A DNA stretch of 64,000 nucleotides from AP-15 sp963700185 (GCA_963700185.1 CAVOWP010000013.1:1-64000); one strand, 5' to 3'; counted from the stretch's first letter, positions 37,288 through 47,194 are shown. Notes: a model not told the origin generated them from the letters alone. Program-made: numbers and translations.

Positions 37288-38160
37288 ATGAGCCCGCTTC
37301 GTCGTCGCATGATCGAGGACATGCAAATTCGCAACCTGACACCGAACACCCAGCGTGTGTACGTTGCACAGGTGGTCCGGTTCGCCGGCCATTTCGGCAA
37401 ATCGCCCGACCTTCTTGGGCCACCTGAGATCCGGACTTATCTGCTCCACCTGACCCAGGAAAGACGTCTCGCGGCCAGTTCCATCATCGTCACGGTCTCG
37501 GCGCTCCGGTTTTTCTACCACACCACCCTCAAACGGCCCTGGGTTGTCGAGGACGACATCCCCGCCGGCCGTCAGGCAAAGAAGCTTCCTGTCGTGCTGA
37601 GCCGGGAGGAAGTCGCGCGCTTCCTGGGCGCCGTCGGCAACCTGAAGCATCGCGTCATTCTGACCGTCTGTTACGCAACCGGTCTCCGGATTTCCGAAGC
37701 CGTCCGCCTCAGACCCGCCGCCATCGACAGCAAGCGCATGGTCATCCGGGTTGAGCAAGGTAAAGGCCGGAAAGACCGTTATGTCATGTTGCCGCCGAAA
37801 CTCCTCGACATGCTCCGGGACTATTGGAAGACGGTTCACCCCAGAGAGTGGCTATTTCCCGGCCGACTGCCTGCCCAGCCGATCTCACCGCTCACCATCG
37901 ATTGCACCTGCCGGGAGGTGAGAGAACAGTGCGGCATCGGCAAACCGGTCTCGCCGCATTCATTGCGCCACGCGTTTGCCGTTCATCTGCTGGAAGCCGG
38001 CACTGATTTACGTACCATCCAGCTGCTGCTCGGCCATCGTAATCTGAGCACTACGGCGCAGTATCTCATGATCGCCACCAGCAAGGTCTGCGCCACGGCC
38101 AGTCCGCTGGAATCACTCGACGTCCTTGTGCCGACCGCACCGGATCTCGTGCCCGCCTGA
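37288..38160 (+). CDS. Tyrosine recombinase paired with an IS91 transposase
   Basis: 290 residues from ATG 37288. An N-terminal SAM-like core-binding domain (residues 1-95, MIEDMQIRNLTPNTQRVYVA) is followed by the catalytic domain. It has all active-site residues: Arg in YATGLRISEAVRL, Lys in QGKGRKDRYVML, HSLRHAFAVHLLE, LLGHRNLSTT and the tyrosine in AQYLMIA. The start lies 57 bp inside a longer frame and is preceded by cggag. It is followed 11 bp later by an IS91 transposase. Such integrase/IS91 pairs recur in proteobacteria and probably form one mobile unit. Confidence 0.88.
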   Translation: MSPLRRRMIEDMQIRNLTPNTQRVYVAQVVRFAGHFGKSPDLLGPPEIRTYLLHLTQERRLAASSIIVTVSALRFFYHTTLKRPWVVEDDIPAGRQAKKLPVVLSREEVARFLGAVGNLKHRVILTVCYATGLRISEAVRLRPAAIDSKRMVIRVEQGKGRKDRYVMLPPKLLDMLRDYWKTVHPREWLFPGRLPAQPISPLTIDCTCREVREQCGIGKPVSPHSLRHAFAVHLLEAGTDLRTIQLLLGHRNLSTTAQYLMIATSKVCATASPLESLDVLVPTAPDLVPA

Positions 38161-38171
38161 CGGCGGGCTTC

Positions 38172-39365
38172 ATGGCCCGCGAGGGGCTGGAAGTGGCGGA
38201 CGTATTTCGCCACTTCGGCCCCGCTTTTCGTCATCAGAATGGTGCCTCGCTGTCCGCCGCGCGGCGGCGCGCCATGATCGCGATCGAGAGTTGCCGCACC
38301 GCCGCTCTTGGCGGTCACGTCGAGGCGTGCCGCGATTGCGGCTATCAACGCGTCTCTTACAATTCGTGCCGCAACAAGAGTTGCCCAAAGTGCCAGGGTC
38401 TCGCGCGCGCCCAATGGCTCGCGGACCGTCAGGCCGAATTGCTCGACGTTCCCTACTTCCACGTCGTGTTCACAGTGCCCCAACAGATCGAGGTCATCGC
38501 CTTCCAAAACCAGACCGTCGTCTACGATATCCTGTTCCGGGCGGCGGCGGAGACGTTGCACAAGATCGCCGCCGATCCAAAACATCTGGGCGCGGAGATC
38601 GGCTTCCTGGGTGTGCTGCACACCTGGGGGCAGTCCCTTCAACACCACCCACATGTTCATTTTCTGGTTCCTGGCGGCGGGATCGCGCCAGGTGGAGAGA
38701 GCTGGGTCGCTTGCCGGCCAGGATACTTTCTTTCGGTCACGGTGCTGTCGCAGATGTTCCGAGGCTTGTTCCTGCACTACCTGGAGAAGGCGTTCGCCGC
38801 TGGGGAACTGAACTTTTTCACCGCGCACCGCCACCTTCATGAACCAGCCGCGTTCCGGCGGTATCTGGTGCCGGTCTGGAACACCGAGTGGGTGGTCTAC
38901 GCGAAGCGGCCTTTTGCCGGGCCAGCCCAGGTCCTCGACTATGTCGGACGCTACACCCACCGTGTCGCCATCTCCAACAACCGGCTGCTGTCCATGGACA
39001 ACGGCAAGGTCCGTTTCCGCTGGAAGGATTACCGGGACGGCAACCGCCAAAAGACGATGACGCTCGATGGCGCGGAGTTCATCCGCCGTTTTCTGATCCA
39101 TGTCCTGCCGGATGGGTTCCATCGCATCCGGTACTACGGCTTCCTTGGCAACTGTCACCGCGCGCGGAAACTCCAGCGCTGCCGGGAGCTGCTCAGGATG
39201 GCGCCAGCCGCACCGGTCGAACCTCCCGGTGACTACCGTGAGCGGTTTGAGGCGTTGACCGGGCGGTCGTTGCGGCAATGTCCGCACTGTCACGCCGGCA
39301 CCATGGTGGTGATCGACAGCATCATGCGGCCCACGGTCTGCCTGCCGGTTCCGGACACATCATGA
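38172..39365 (+). CDS. IS91-family HUH transposase
   Basis: 397 residues. The N-terminal zinc-binding region is CRDCGYQRVSYNSCRNKSCP followed by KCQ. The HUH relaxase-like motif is HPHVHFLVPGGG, and the downstream tyrosine region is YVGRYTHRVAISNNRLL. A C-terminal cysteine pair (CPHCHAG) follows. IS91 elements move by rolling-circle transposition, nicking at oriIS. The frame is intact and sits 11 bp behind the tyrosine recombinase. Ends of the element (oriIS, terIS) could not be located with confidence. Confidence 0.92.
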   Translation: MAREGLEVADVFRHFGPAFRHQNGASLSAARRRAMIAIESCRTAALGGHVEACRDCGYQRVSYNSCRNKSCPKCQGLARAQWLADRQAELLDVPYFHVVFTVPQQIEVIAFQNQTVVYDILFRAAAETLHKIAADPKHLGAEIGFLGVLHTWGQSLQHHPHVHFLVPGGGIAPGGESWVACRPGYFLSVTVLSQMFRGLFLHYLEKAFAAGELNFFTAHRHLHEPAAFRRYLVPVWNTEWVVYAKRPFAGPAQVLDYVGRYTHRVAISNNRLLSMDNGKVRFRWKDYRDGNRQKTMTLDGAEFIRRFLIHVLPDGFHRIRYYGFLGNCHRARKLQRCRELLRMAPAAPVEPPGDYRERFEALTGRSLRQCPHCHAGTMVVIDSIMRPTVCLPVPDTS

Positions 39366-39821
39366 CCCAGGAGCCACGTTCCAACCGCGCAAACCCGAAG
39401 CGCCCGCCAGGCCGGGGCGGGGACGCTTGCGCTACGAGCGCCATCAGCGTTCCGGCGCGAGCGCCAAATAGTCAGATCCAGGCTATGCTGACCGCTCGAA
39501 AGCCTGGTTGGCACGGCGAGTGGCTCCAGACCGCCACCCGCGATGCCCCGGTGCCCCACCAGCAAAAGTCCGGGGGCATCCAACGCCCATAGCTCGGGCG
39601 GCGGGGGGAGCGGTTTAGTCCAACCCGTTTTTCGCTCACCGGCGCGGTCCAGCCGCGGAAACCACCCGCAGAGAACTGTGCGCCGCGCCGCCAAGCGAAA
39701 AACGCTATACGTTATCGGGGGCTGAGACAGCTCCGGCTGACCGGTGATAACCGAGCGTCCAAGCGATTAGTTCGCGGCAAAGGCGGCATCGAGAACCGGT
39801 CATCGAGACTATCCGGTCTAA
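39366..39821. other. Region downstream of the IS91 transposase
   Basis: No gene is seen. tgataaccgagcgtcc at 39746-39761 resembles the tgataaccgcg motifs upstream of the integrase and could be part of the element's end, but this is not established. Confidence 0.35.
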
Positions 39822-39884
39822 GTGATGCTGTGGAATGCGCTCCCCGGTGTCGAGAAGCCGACGAAAGTCGGTGACCGCGACAGG
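39822..39884 (+). pseudogene. Scrap of a DUF3489 gene
   Basis: The frame reads MLWNALPGVEKPTKVGDR, matching LALWNALPGVEKRKKVGDR of the intact DUF3489 protein at 12887-13357. Similarity ends after about 20 codons on both sides. It marks a second, almost wholly deleted copy of the DUF3489-DUF2924-recombinase cassette. Confidence 0.65.
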
Positions 39885-40373
39885 ATGTCGGCGCTTCGCC
39901 GAGCGCAGGAAATCGGGAAACCGGGCAAACTCGCGACCGAGAGGCGCCTCGTGATCGCCTTGCGATTTGCGGGCGATGTGGTGCCCAAGGTCCGAGACGG
40001 TAAGGGCCCTTGTACCAGTGATGTGATCGCCGCCATATGGGGGGCTTGCAGTCGGGCCGAAGTTGGGGTGAGGATCAACTCAGCCGATCTTCGAACGATC
40101 TGATCGGTGCCGCGGATGTTGAACGTTCCGGCATCGACCTGTTCGCAAGGCGTGCCGTCCGCGAGTGACCATTCGAAGCTGGAGATCAGACTGGCCCCTA
40201 CCCCCTGAACGGTCGCGGCGCCCAGCGGATCAGGTGTAGCCCAACCCGGGTGAATATGCCCAGCCACGTGCCGCCGGGACCTCCGGGCTCTCATTGGCAT
40301 GCGATTTTTGCGGACACAGTGCGGACACTTTATCTAATCGTCTCCGGCGCTCTCCTCTAAGGCATTGAATTAT
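39885..40373. other. Region between the DUF3489 scrap and tRNA-Arg
   Basis: Open frames here have no recognisable protein character. No recombinase or att repeat was found. The position next to a tRNA 3' end fits the edge of a decayed integrative element. Confidence 0.4.
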
Positions 40374-40450
40374 TGGCGTCCCCGGCAGGACTCGAACCTG
40401 CGACCCACAGTTTAGGAAACTGTTGCTCTATCCGCCTGAGCTACGGGGAC
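40374..40450 (-). tRNA. tRNA-Arg (anticodon CCT)
   Basis: The minus strand folds into a standard cloverleaf. The acceptor stem is GTCCCCG/CGGGGAC, the D arm GCTC/GAGC, the anticodon stem ACAGT/ACTGT with loop TTCCTAA (anticodon CCT), and the T arm GCAGG-TTCGAGT-CCTGC. The discriminator is G at 40377, and CCA is encoded at 40374-40376. It lies just downstream of the asparagine synthase gene on the same strand and beside integrase debris, a typical integration site. Confidence 0.95.
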
Positions 40451-40498
40451 CACGAGGGAAAATACTCCGGCTCGGCGGCACGCGCCAGACGGACGGCC

Positions 40499-42439
40499 TC
40501 AGGCCATGGTGCGGGCGGGCTCCGGCGCTGGCTCGGCGGGGCGGCCGGCGCCTTCCACCTGCCGCAGAAACGCTTCCATCATCGACAATGTCCACAGGAC
40601 GGCGCTGTGGTCGCGCTCGCCCGATTGGTGCTGGTCGAGCAGGGTGGCGATCGTGCCGGTGTCGAACAAGCCCGACTCCCGCAGCACCGGTCCGAGGAGC
40701 GTGTCGCACAGGCGCCGGCGCAGCGGGCCGCGGAACCAGGCGGCGAGCGGCACGGCAAATCCCTGCTTCGGGCGGTAGAGGATTTCCTTCGCGACATACG
40801 GTTCGAGGGCCGTCTTGAAGATTTGCTTCCCCTCGCGGCCATGCAGCTTGAAATGCGAGGGCAGCCCGGCAGCCCACTCGACCAGGGTGTGGTCGAGCAG
40901 CGGAACCCGTGTTTCGAGCGAACTCGCCATGCTGGCGCGGTCGACTTTGGTCAGAATGTCGCCCGGGAGATAGGTCTTGAAATCGGCGTATTGCACTTGC
41001 GACAGCGGGTCGTTGCTGCCGCAGCGCCGCATATGCGAGCGCAGCACCTCGACGCCGTCGTAGCCCTGCAGCTCGCGCGCGAGACTGGGGCTGAACAGAC
41101 GCCGGCGAAGCTCGGTGCCGCAGATCGAGACGGACGAGAAGTAAGCCTCGGTCGTGTCGCGGGCCAGCTCCTGCAACGTGGCCTTGGCGCGCAGCGGGCG
41201 CGGCGCCCAGTCGAGCTTCGGGTAGAGCGCGCCGGCCATACCGAAGAATGGACGGCGCAAGCTCGCCGGCACCACGCGGCGCACCCGCTCCTCGAAGCAA
41301 TGCCAACGATAACGCCGATAGCCGGCGAACACCTCATCGCCGCCGTCCCCGGACAAAGCGACGGTGACGTTCTCGCGCGCCATGGCGCAGACCCGGAAGG
41401 TCGGGATCGCCGAGCTGTCGCCAAACGGTTCGTCATAGATCGTCGTCAGCCGGTCGAGCAGGTCGAAAGAATTGGGATCGATCTCTCTGACGTGATGATC
41501 GGTCCGATAGCGCCGGGCGATTTCGGCGGCGTAGGCGGATTCGTCCCAGCCCTTCGCTCCGAACGCGATCGAGAAGGTGCTGACCGGCTCGGCCTTGAGC
41601 CCCGCCATCATCGCCACGACGCCGCTCGAATCGACGCCGCCCGAAAGAAAGGCGCCGAGCGGCACATCGGCGATCATCCGCATGCGGACGGATTCGCGCA
41701 GCCGCGCGATCAGCTCCTCCTCGGCCTCTTCCCGGCGGATCGTGCCGCCGTCGACAAAGCGCACATCCCAATAGCAGCGCGGCTCCGGCGGCAGCTCGCC
41801 GCGTCTGACGAGCAGCGAATGCGCCGGCGCGAGCTTCTTCACGCCGCGGTAGATCGAGCGCGGATCCGGTATGTAGCCGTAAGCAAAAAACTCTTCGATC
41901 GCCTGCGGGTCGAGCCGCCGGTCGAGGTCCGGGCTCAACGTGAGCGATTTCAATTCCGACGCGAACAGCAGCCGGCCGTCGGTCAGTATAGTATAATACA
42001 GCGGCTTCTCGCCGAGCCGGTCGCGCGCCAGAAACAGCGCCTCGCGCCTCGCGTCCCATAGCGCGAAGGCGAACATCCCGTTGAAGCGATCGAGACAGGC
42101 TTCGCCCCACTCCTCCCAGGCATGGACAATGACCTCGGTGTCGGAGCGCGTCCGAAAGGCGTGGCCGAGCGCTGTCAGCTCCGCCATCAACTGCTGAAAA
42201 TTGTAGATCTCGCCGTTGAAGATGACGCAAACCGTGCCGTCTTCGTTGAACTGCGGCTGGTCGCCGGTCACCAGATCGAGGATCGCCAGTCGCCGGTGCC
42301 CCAACCCGATCCCCGGCGCAAAGTGGAAACCGTCGCCGTCCGGTCCGCGATGAGCGATGATCTCGGTCATTCGATGGAGCAGGCCGCGGTCGATATCGCG
42401 CCGCCCGCGAAAATCGAAGATCCCGGCTATGCCGCACAT
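40499..42439 (-). CDS. asnB: Glutamine-hydrolysing asparagine synthase, XrtA/polysaccharide-type
   Basis: 646 residues from ATG 42439, required to expose the N-terminal Cys2 nucleophile (MCGIAGIFDFRG). The glutaminase domain contains IAHRGPDGDGFH and FNGEIYNF. The synthase domain has the PP-loop SGGVDSS at 266-272 and ALSGDGGDEVFAGYRRYRW. The length and the C-terminal region fit the amidotransferases found in exopolysaccharide and exosortase-associated clusters, which probably amidate a sugar-linked carboxylate instead of making free asparagine. Its start overlaps the end of the second synthase-like gene by 13 bp, so the two are co-translated. Confidence 0.9.
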   Translation of the reverse strand: MCGIAGIFDFRGRRDIDRGLLHRMTEIIAHRGPDGDGFHFAPGIGLGHRRLAILDLVTGDQPQFNEDGTVCVIFNGEIYNFQQLMAELTALGHAFRTRSDTEVIVHAWEEWGEACLDRFNGMFAFALWDARREALFLARDRLGEKPLYYTILTDGRLLFASELKSLTLSPDLDRRLDPQAIEEFFAYGYIPDPRSIYRGVKKLAPAHSLLVRRGELPPEPRCYWDVRFVDGGTIRREEAEEELIARLRESVRMRMIADVPLGAFLSGGVDSSGVVAMMAGLKAEPVSTFSIAFGAKGWDESAYAAEIARRYRTDHHVREIDPNSFDLLDRLTTIYDEPFGDSSAIPTFRVCAMARENVTVALSGDGGDEVFAGYRRYRWHCFEERVRRVVPASLRRPFFGMAGALYPKLDWAPRPLRAKATLQELARDTTEAYFSSVSICGTELRRRLFSPSLARELQGYDGVEVLRSHMRRCGSNDPLSQVQYADFKTYLPGDILTKVDRASMASSLETRVPLLDHTLVEWAAGLPSHFKLHGREGKQIFKTALEPYVAKEILYRPKQGFAVPLAAWFRGPLRRRLCDTLLGPVLRESGLFDTGTIATLLDQHQSGERDHSAVLWTLSMMEAFLRQVEGAGRPAEPAPEPARTMA

Positions 42440-44215
42440 TTTTTGCAACCTGGCAATGCTGAACGATGAAAGTCGACCCGGATGCGTCCGTCGAACTGCC
42501 TGATCAGATATTCGAGGGTCAGGATCCGGGCCGTGTGTGCCGGATCGGTGACCCGGTCGAGCTGGAACAGCTCGGTCAGTACTTGGACACCGCCGGGCAA
42601 TGCCGCGTCGCGATATTCCTGTTGCAGATAGTCCGGCCATTCCGCGGGGCGCCGCACCCGGTTTTTCACGCGATAAGCAAAGCGCCGCAGCCAAGGAGGA
42701 CGCAGATAGGTGGCATAGTCGGTCAGCCGGCGCACCAGCGGCGGCGGTCCGCTGAAGTCGTGTCCGTAACCCGACTGATACGACGCGAGCCGCGGGTCGG
42801 CCCGGCGGATCAGCTCTCCTTCATAGGCGCCGTGGTTCTTCCAGGCGATCGGAATGACGCTTGCATGCTCGGTCACCGCCGGCTCGAGAAACGGCAATGC
42901 CACATATCCGTAAGAATTGTTGATGTTGTTGATCCGCCCGTCCCAGGCCCGGCACCGGAAATAATGATAAAGCCACTCGACCAGTGGGCGCGGCAGCGAA
43001 GGCTGCGGGCAGCCGATCAGCGCTTCGAGCTTGCCTTCGAGCTGACGGAAATAGTCTTCCTGGTCAAAGGCGGCAGTACAGGTCTCCGGATCGAACTGGC
43101 TGTAAAAGGACCAGAGGATCTCACGCGGGGTATAGTTCCGGTCGAGCAGATAAAAGAAGTTGCGCCAGATCTCGCCCCCGCCGCCATTAAGCGCCACGGC
43201 GTTGCCGTTCACTCGGCTGGCGCGCTGCATGCGTTCGGCTCCGTTCGTAAAAATGCCGCTCCAGGTATATCCGTCGGATTCGAGAAAATTGTCGTAGGCG
43301 ACGGCCCCGAACTCTCCCGGGGTAAAGGCCAGCTGCTTGTCCTTGTCGACGATTTCGAGGGCAAAACCTTCTCCCTCGGCGATGGCGCGCGCCAGCTCGA
43401 CGTCCTTGTCGCCAGGCGGGCCATAAACATAGACCCGCGGGCTGATTCCGTGACGGCGGAGCAACGCCAAGATAAGGCGCGAAGTCGTAGCCGCCGGAAA
43501 GAGCGCAGGTGACGCGTTCGCCCAAACTAGCCGCCACCACCGTGAAATAGCGGTCGAGCAGCTGCATGCTCCGCTCAATCGTCGCCTCGAACGGCTCGGC
43601 GGACACTGTCGATGGCGTAGGGAGCCGGCGAGGCAGGATTTCGAGGCAATCTTCGCCCACCGCAATCGTCGCGTTTGCTGGTGCGAGCAGCACCTCGTCA
43701 AATACCGTGGCATTGCCGGACACCACGCCGTTGAAGACGTACTCGCAAGCGCCTTGAGTGCCCAATGTCATCCTGTCGAGGACCGAGGCTATTGCGAGGA
43801 ACGAGGACGACGCGACACGTCGCGCCTCGTCATAAAAAACCAGAAAGCCGCCAAAGCCGTCCGGCAGGATTTCGGTCCTGCCGTCCTTGTGCAGGATCAC
43901 TGCATAATGGCCAAGCGCCTGGTCGCGCGGGGTCGATCCTCCATGGCAATCGCGGTAGAATGCGGCCGCCGCAGGCGTGCCGACCTTATCTTCGTAGATC
44001 AGCGTGCCGCACGCGCCGACGAAATCGCCATTGGGAAATTGCTGAAGCGCGGGCTCGCTGGCCTGCCGTTTGGGATAAAGCGCCAGCAGAAAATTTGTGC
44101 CCTGCACTAGACGAGGAGTGGGCATCCCCATTCGGGCAAATGCCGCGAGCGCGGCGGCCTGTGCCCGCGAGCGGTCCTCGCCAGGAGCTGTGTGTAAGAG
44201 AACAAAGCCGCCCAT
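42427..44215 (-). pseudogene. Asparagine synthase-like protein without Cys2, frameshifted
   Basis: The N-terminal frame starts MGGFVLLHTAPGEDRSRAQA and carries a glutaminase-like fold, but there is no Cys2, so the amidotransferase half is probably inactive. At 43481-43484, in the PP-loop ALSGGYD/SRLILALLRRHG, one extra base shifts the frame. The C-terminal synthase-like half then continues to CKKCAA at 42427. Rejoined it is about 595 residues. Related genes occur in sugar-polymer clusters. The frameshift falls inside the ATP-binding loop, so as written the protein is dead; a sequencing error is possible. It overlaps asnB downstream and lies 18 bp after the glycosyltransferase gene. Confidence 0.75.
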
Positions 44216-44233
44216 TCGCCGGCGTGTTCCCTC

Positions 44234-45424
44234 TCAGGATGCTCGGCAAGGGAGAAAGATCCGCGAATAAGCAGAAAACATCCGTTCCTGCGAGAATTCC
44301 GTCACCGCTCGCCGACGATTGGCAAATCCGAGCGCTTGGCGCCTTTCGGGATTACAGAGCAGACGGGTGAGCGCCTCGGCAAAGGCCCCGGCATCATCGC
44401 GGTCGACTATGAACTCGCGGTTATCCTCGCACACGATCTTCTTCACATCTCCGACATTGACCGCTGCAATGGCGCGGCTCGCCGCCATGGCCTCCAGTAA
44501 TGCATTCGGCATCTGCTCTGTATCGGACGACAGGGCAAAGATGTCAAACGTGCCAAGAACCGCCTCGGGAGCAACCTGCCCGGTGAAGATGACGCGGTCG
44601 GCGATGCCGAGCTCCGCGGCCAGCCGTTCGAGCGAGAGCCGCTGATGCCCGTCGCCCGCAATGATGAGACGCAGGGGATGCGGGAATTTGAGCATGGCGA
44701 AAACACGCAACAGACGCCCGATATTCTTTTCCAGACGCAATGGGGCGACTGTGCCGATCACCCTTTCGCCTGGCCGGCGGGTGAAGCCGGGCACGCCATC
44801 GGAAACCGGCGCCGTGAAACGCGCGGTATCGACACCGTTTGGGACATATAGGACGCGCGAAACGGGCAATCGCCAAACACTGCGTGCCAAATCCTCGAGT
44901 TGCCGCGAGGGGACGACCACCAGTGCGCAGCGAGCGAGCGCCCATCGCCGAAACAGCACCCGGCGCGGAATCTGCGAATCCGCCTCGCCTTGGCTGAAGC
45001 CGGCTTCCAGATGCAGATGCCTGGAAACCGACGAGAACCGGCTGGCCGCCGCCCATTCGATCGCCCCCCAATTGTAGGTGAGCAGGAGATCCGGTTGCAG
45101 GCGGCGAAGCGCAAGCGCGCTACTCACCAAATTGTGCAGCACACTCCGCTTGGCACCTCGGACCGGCAAGACCGCGACGTCGATCTCGCTGGCAAATCCC
45201 TCCGCGGCGTCGAAGTTGTTGTCCAAGGCGATGACAGTATGGCGCAATCGCTTGCCAAGATGATTGATTATGCGAACCATGCGCAATGGGACGCCGCCGA
45301 TCCCAAAACTCGGGAAAACATGTAAGACGTGCCCGCAACCCAGGGGGAAACCGGCGGCGCTAACCGCTTCCGGAGGCGCCTTTACGGCGAACATTCGGGT
45401 TTGGCCGCGATGCAGCTCACGCAA
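44234..45424 (-). CDS. GT4-type glycosyltransferase
   Basis: 396 residues, GT-B fold. N-terminal acceptor domain (HVLHVFPSFGIGGVPLRMVR). The C-terminal nucleotide-sugar domain has GTVAPLRLEKNIGRLLRVFA, IIAGDGHQRLSLERLA and the EX7E motif EQMPNALLEAMAAS. It transfers a sugar from a nucleotide donor during surface polysaccharide assembly. It is first of three minus-strand genes with the two asparagine synthase-like genes; spacing to the next is 18 bp, so one operon. The start may be a few codons further in (MFAVKAPPE). Confidence 0.9.
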   Translation of the reverse strand: MRELHRGQTRMFAVKAPPEAVSAAGFPLGCGHVLHVFPSFGIGGVPLRMVRIINHLGKRLRHTVIALDNNFDAAEGFASEIDVAVLPVRGAKRSVLHNLVSSALALRRLQPDLLLTYNWGAIEWAAASRFSSVSRHLHLEAGFSQGEADSQIPRRVLFRRWALARCALVVVPSRQLEDLARSVWRLPVSRVLYVPNGVDTARFTAPVSDGVPGFTRRPGERVIGTVAPLRLEKNIGRLLRVFAMLKFPHPLRLIIAGDGHQRLSLERLAAELGIADRVIFTGQVAPEAVLGTFDIFALSSDTEQMPNALLEAMAASRAIAAVNVGDVKKIVCEDNREFIVDRDDAGAFAEALTRLLCNPERRQALGFANRRRAVTEFSQERMFSAYSRIFLPCRAS

Positions 45425-45604
45425 CGCTCAATAAATTCGCTGCTGTGGCGGAAATATTTAACTCCTTTAAGCATTATGCCGCAAGTTTGCGCCGTGAGGT
45501 AGGACTCGGTATGTGGCATACTTGCGGCTGTAATGTTATCGCTCGGTTACCATCGTTGAGTTTTTTCGAAGCCCCGGCGCACCGCTGAACCATTCTGTTG
45601 AGGC

Positions 45605-46660
45605 ATGCTCGACCCTGATACCTGGAGGACGATCGACTGGCCGGCCGAGCAGACGCCGATGCTGGTTGTCGTGGTCGATACCGAAGCCGAGTTCGACTGG
45701 GAGGCGGCCCGGCCGCGCCGGGCACGGGGAGTTACCTCCGTCAAATACCAGGATCGTGCGCAACGGATCTTCGAGAGATATGACGTGAAGCCGACCTTCG
45801 TCCTTGATTTTCCGGTCAGCAGCACGCCCGAAGCTTTCGAGTTCATCCGCGACCTGCATCGCTCGGGCGCCTGCGAGATCGGCGCCCACCTGCAGCCCTG
45901 GGACAATCCGCCGCTGGTCGAGCAGATTACCGACGAGAACTCCTATCCCGGCAACCTGCCATTCGAGCTCGAGCGGGGAAAGCTCATCCATCTTACGGAC
46001 AGCATCCAAACCAATATCGGAGTGCGTCCGCGCATTTACAAAGCGGGCCGATACGGCGTCGGGCGGGCGACGGCCAGTATCCTCGCCGAGCTCGGCTACG
46101 AAATCGACGTAAGCGTTGTCCCGGGCACCAATCTTAGCTGCAAATTGGGCCCCGACTTCACGCATTGCGGGGCCAGTCCCTATTGGTTCGGCAAGAAACC
46201 GGAGCTGCTCGAAATCCCCCTTTCAATCGGCTACACCGGCCTGCTCGCCGACACGGGAAACATTGCCTATATTTTGACGATGAACGAGCGCCTGAAGGCG
46301 CTGCATGTGCCGGGCATCCTGGCGCGCCTCGGCCTAATCGAGCGCATCACGTTGACGCCAGAGGGGATTTCTTTCGAGGAGCAGCGTCGCCTCACGCGCG
46401 CCTTGCTGCGCAAAGGTCATCGTGTCTTCAGCTTCGCCTATCACAGTCCCTCGCTCGCGCCGGGCAATACCCCTTATGTGCGCACCGAGGCGGATCTTGA
46501 GGTGTTCCTGAAGCGGATCGATCAGTATTTACACTTTTTCATCGAGGAGGTCGGCGGTCGGGCGGCCACCCCGTTCGAGGTCAAGGCACTTGCAGAACAT
46601 TGCGGCGAGCCGCCAGTAGTCAGCCCGCAACGCGTTCACAGAGCCGGTTTGGCGAGTTAG
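45605..46660 (+). CDS. WalW-type polysaccharide deacetylase-like protein
   Basis: 351 residues. The N-terminal motif MLVVVVDTEAEFDWEAARP and the following CEIGAHLQPWDNPPL are the metal-site regions of a NodB-like fold, as in WalW proteins of O-antigen and capsule loci. YKAGRYGVGRATASILAELG and FAYHSPSLAPGNTPYVRTEA are also family-typical. It is predicted to act on N-acetylated sugar polymers; no signal peptide is present, so a cytoplasmic or cryptically exported role is likely. It diverges from the glycosyltransferase operon with a 180-bp spacer. Confidence 0.85.
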   Translation: MLDPDTWRTIDWPAEQTPMLVVVVDTEAEFDWEAARPRRARGVTSVKYQDRAQRIFERYDVKPTFVLDFPVSSTPEAFEFIRDLHRSGACEIGAHLQPWDNPPLVEQITDENSYPGNLPFELERGKLIHLTDSIQTNIGVRPRIYKAGRYGVGRATASILAELGYEIDVSVVPGTNLSCKLGPDFTHCGASPYWFGKKPELLEIPLSIGYTGLLADTGNIAYILTMNERLKALHVPGILARLGLIERITLTPEGISFEEQRRLTRALLRKGHRVFSFAYHSPSLAPGNTPYVRTEADLEVFLKRIDQYLHFFIEEVGGRAATPFEVKALAEHCGEPPVVSPQRVHRAGLAS

Positions 46661-46802
46661 CTCGGCCGGCGAGAAGTCCGTGACGGATTAAAAAAAACTA
46701 CCCACCGATCGCGAGCACAGCCCGCAATCGCACGGCATGAGCTTTAACTTACTTAACGGCGTCCCCGGCTCGGAGCGGGGATAGACGAGCCGGCGGCATC
46801 TA

Positions 46803-46950
46803 GAGCAGATTCCGATCAGGTTGCACCAATTTCAACTGTCATTGCGAGCGCAGCGAAGCAATCGCGTGCCCACCGAGACTCCCCGGCACGAGATTGCTTC
46901 GTCGCGCGATGCGCGCCTCGCAACGACAGGGCAATTTGGTCGAAATCTGC
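46803..46950. repeat. Dispersed palindromic repeat (GTCATTGCGAG family), copy 1
   Basis: About 148 bp, with arms GTCATTGCGAGCGCAGCGAA and GATTGCTTCGTCGCGC...CTCGCAACGAC. It is homologous to 62246-62395 across the palindrome and its flanks (gattccgatcaggttgcac, tggtcgaaatctgc). This is the common intergenic repeat of many alphaproteobacteria. The small open frames inside it are not genes. Confidence 0.75.
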
Positions 46951-47194
46951 GGAATTATGTAGCTGTCTCACCTATGCCGGGCGCAAGAGCGGGACCAGCT
47001 CCTCGCATTTGAGACGCGGCGATTGTTCCAAACAGAAAACGATTCGGTTCCGGTGCATGGGTCCGTTTGACCGGCAGTGAACCCAGCGCGACTGCGTTTA
47101 GCTACGGAAGCCGCCGATTTGCCGAAGGTTTTTGCTCCAGCCTTGTGGACAGAATCCGCAACTGATTGACGCAACTTATTAAGCCGGCATTCTG

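Noticed and set aside
39885..40103. Continuation of the frame at 39822 as a real 93-residue protein
   Set aside because: Only the first 20 codons match DUF3489; the rest lacks any recognisable protein pattern and has no Shine-Dalgarno.
46753..46766. 12-bp match (GGCGTCCCCGGC) to the 3' part of tRNA-Arg(CCT), as an att site bounding 40.4-46.8 kb
   Set aside because: Too short in GC-rich DNA, stops inside the acceptor/T-arm region, and no integrase lies between the two sites.
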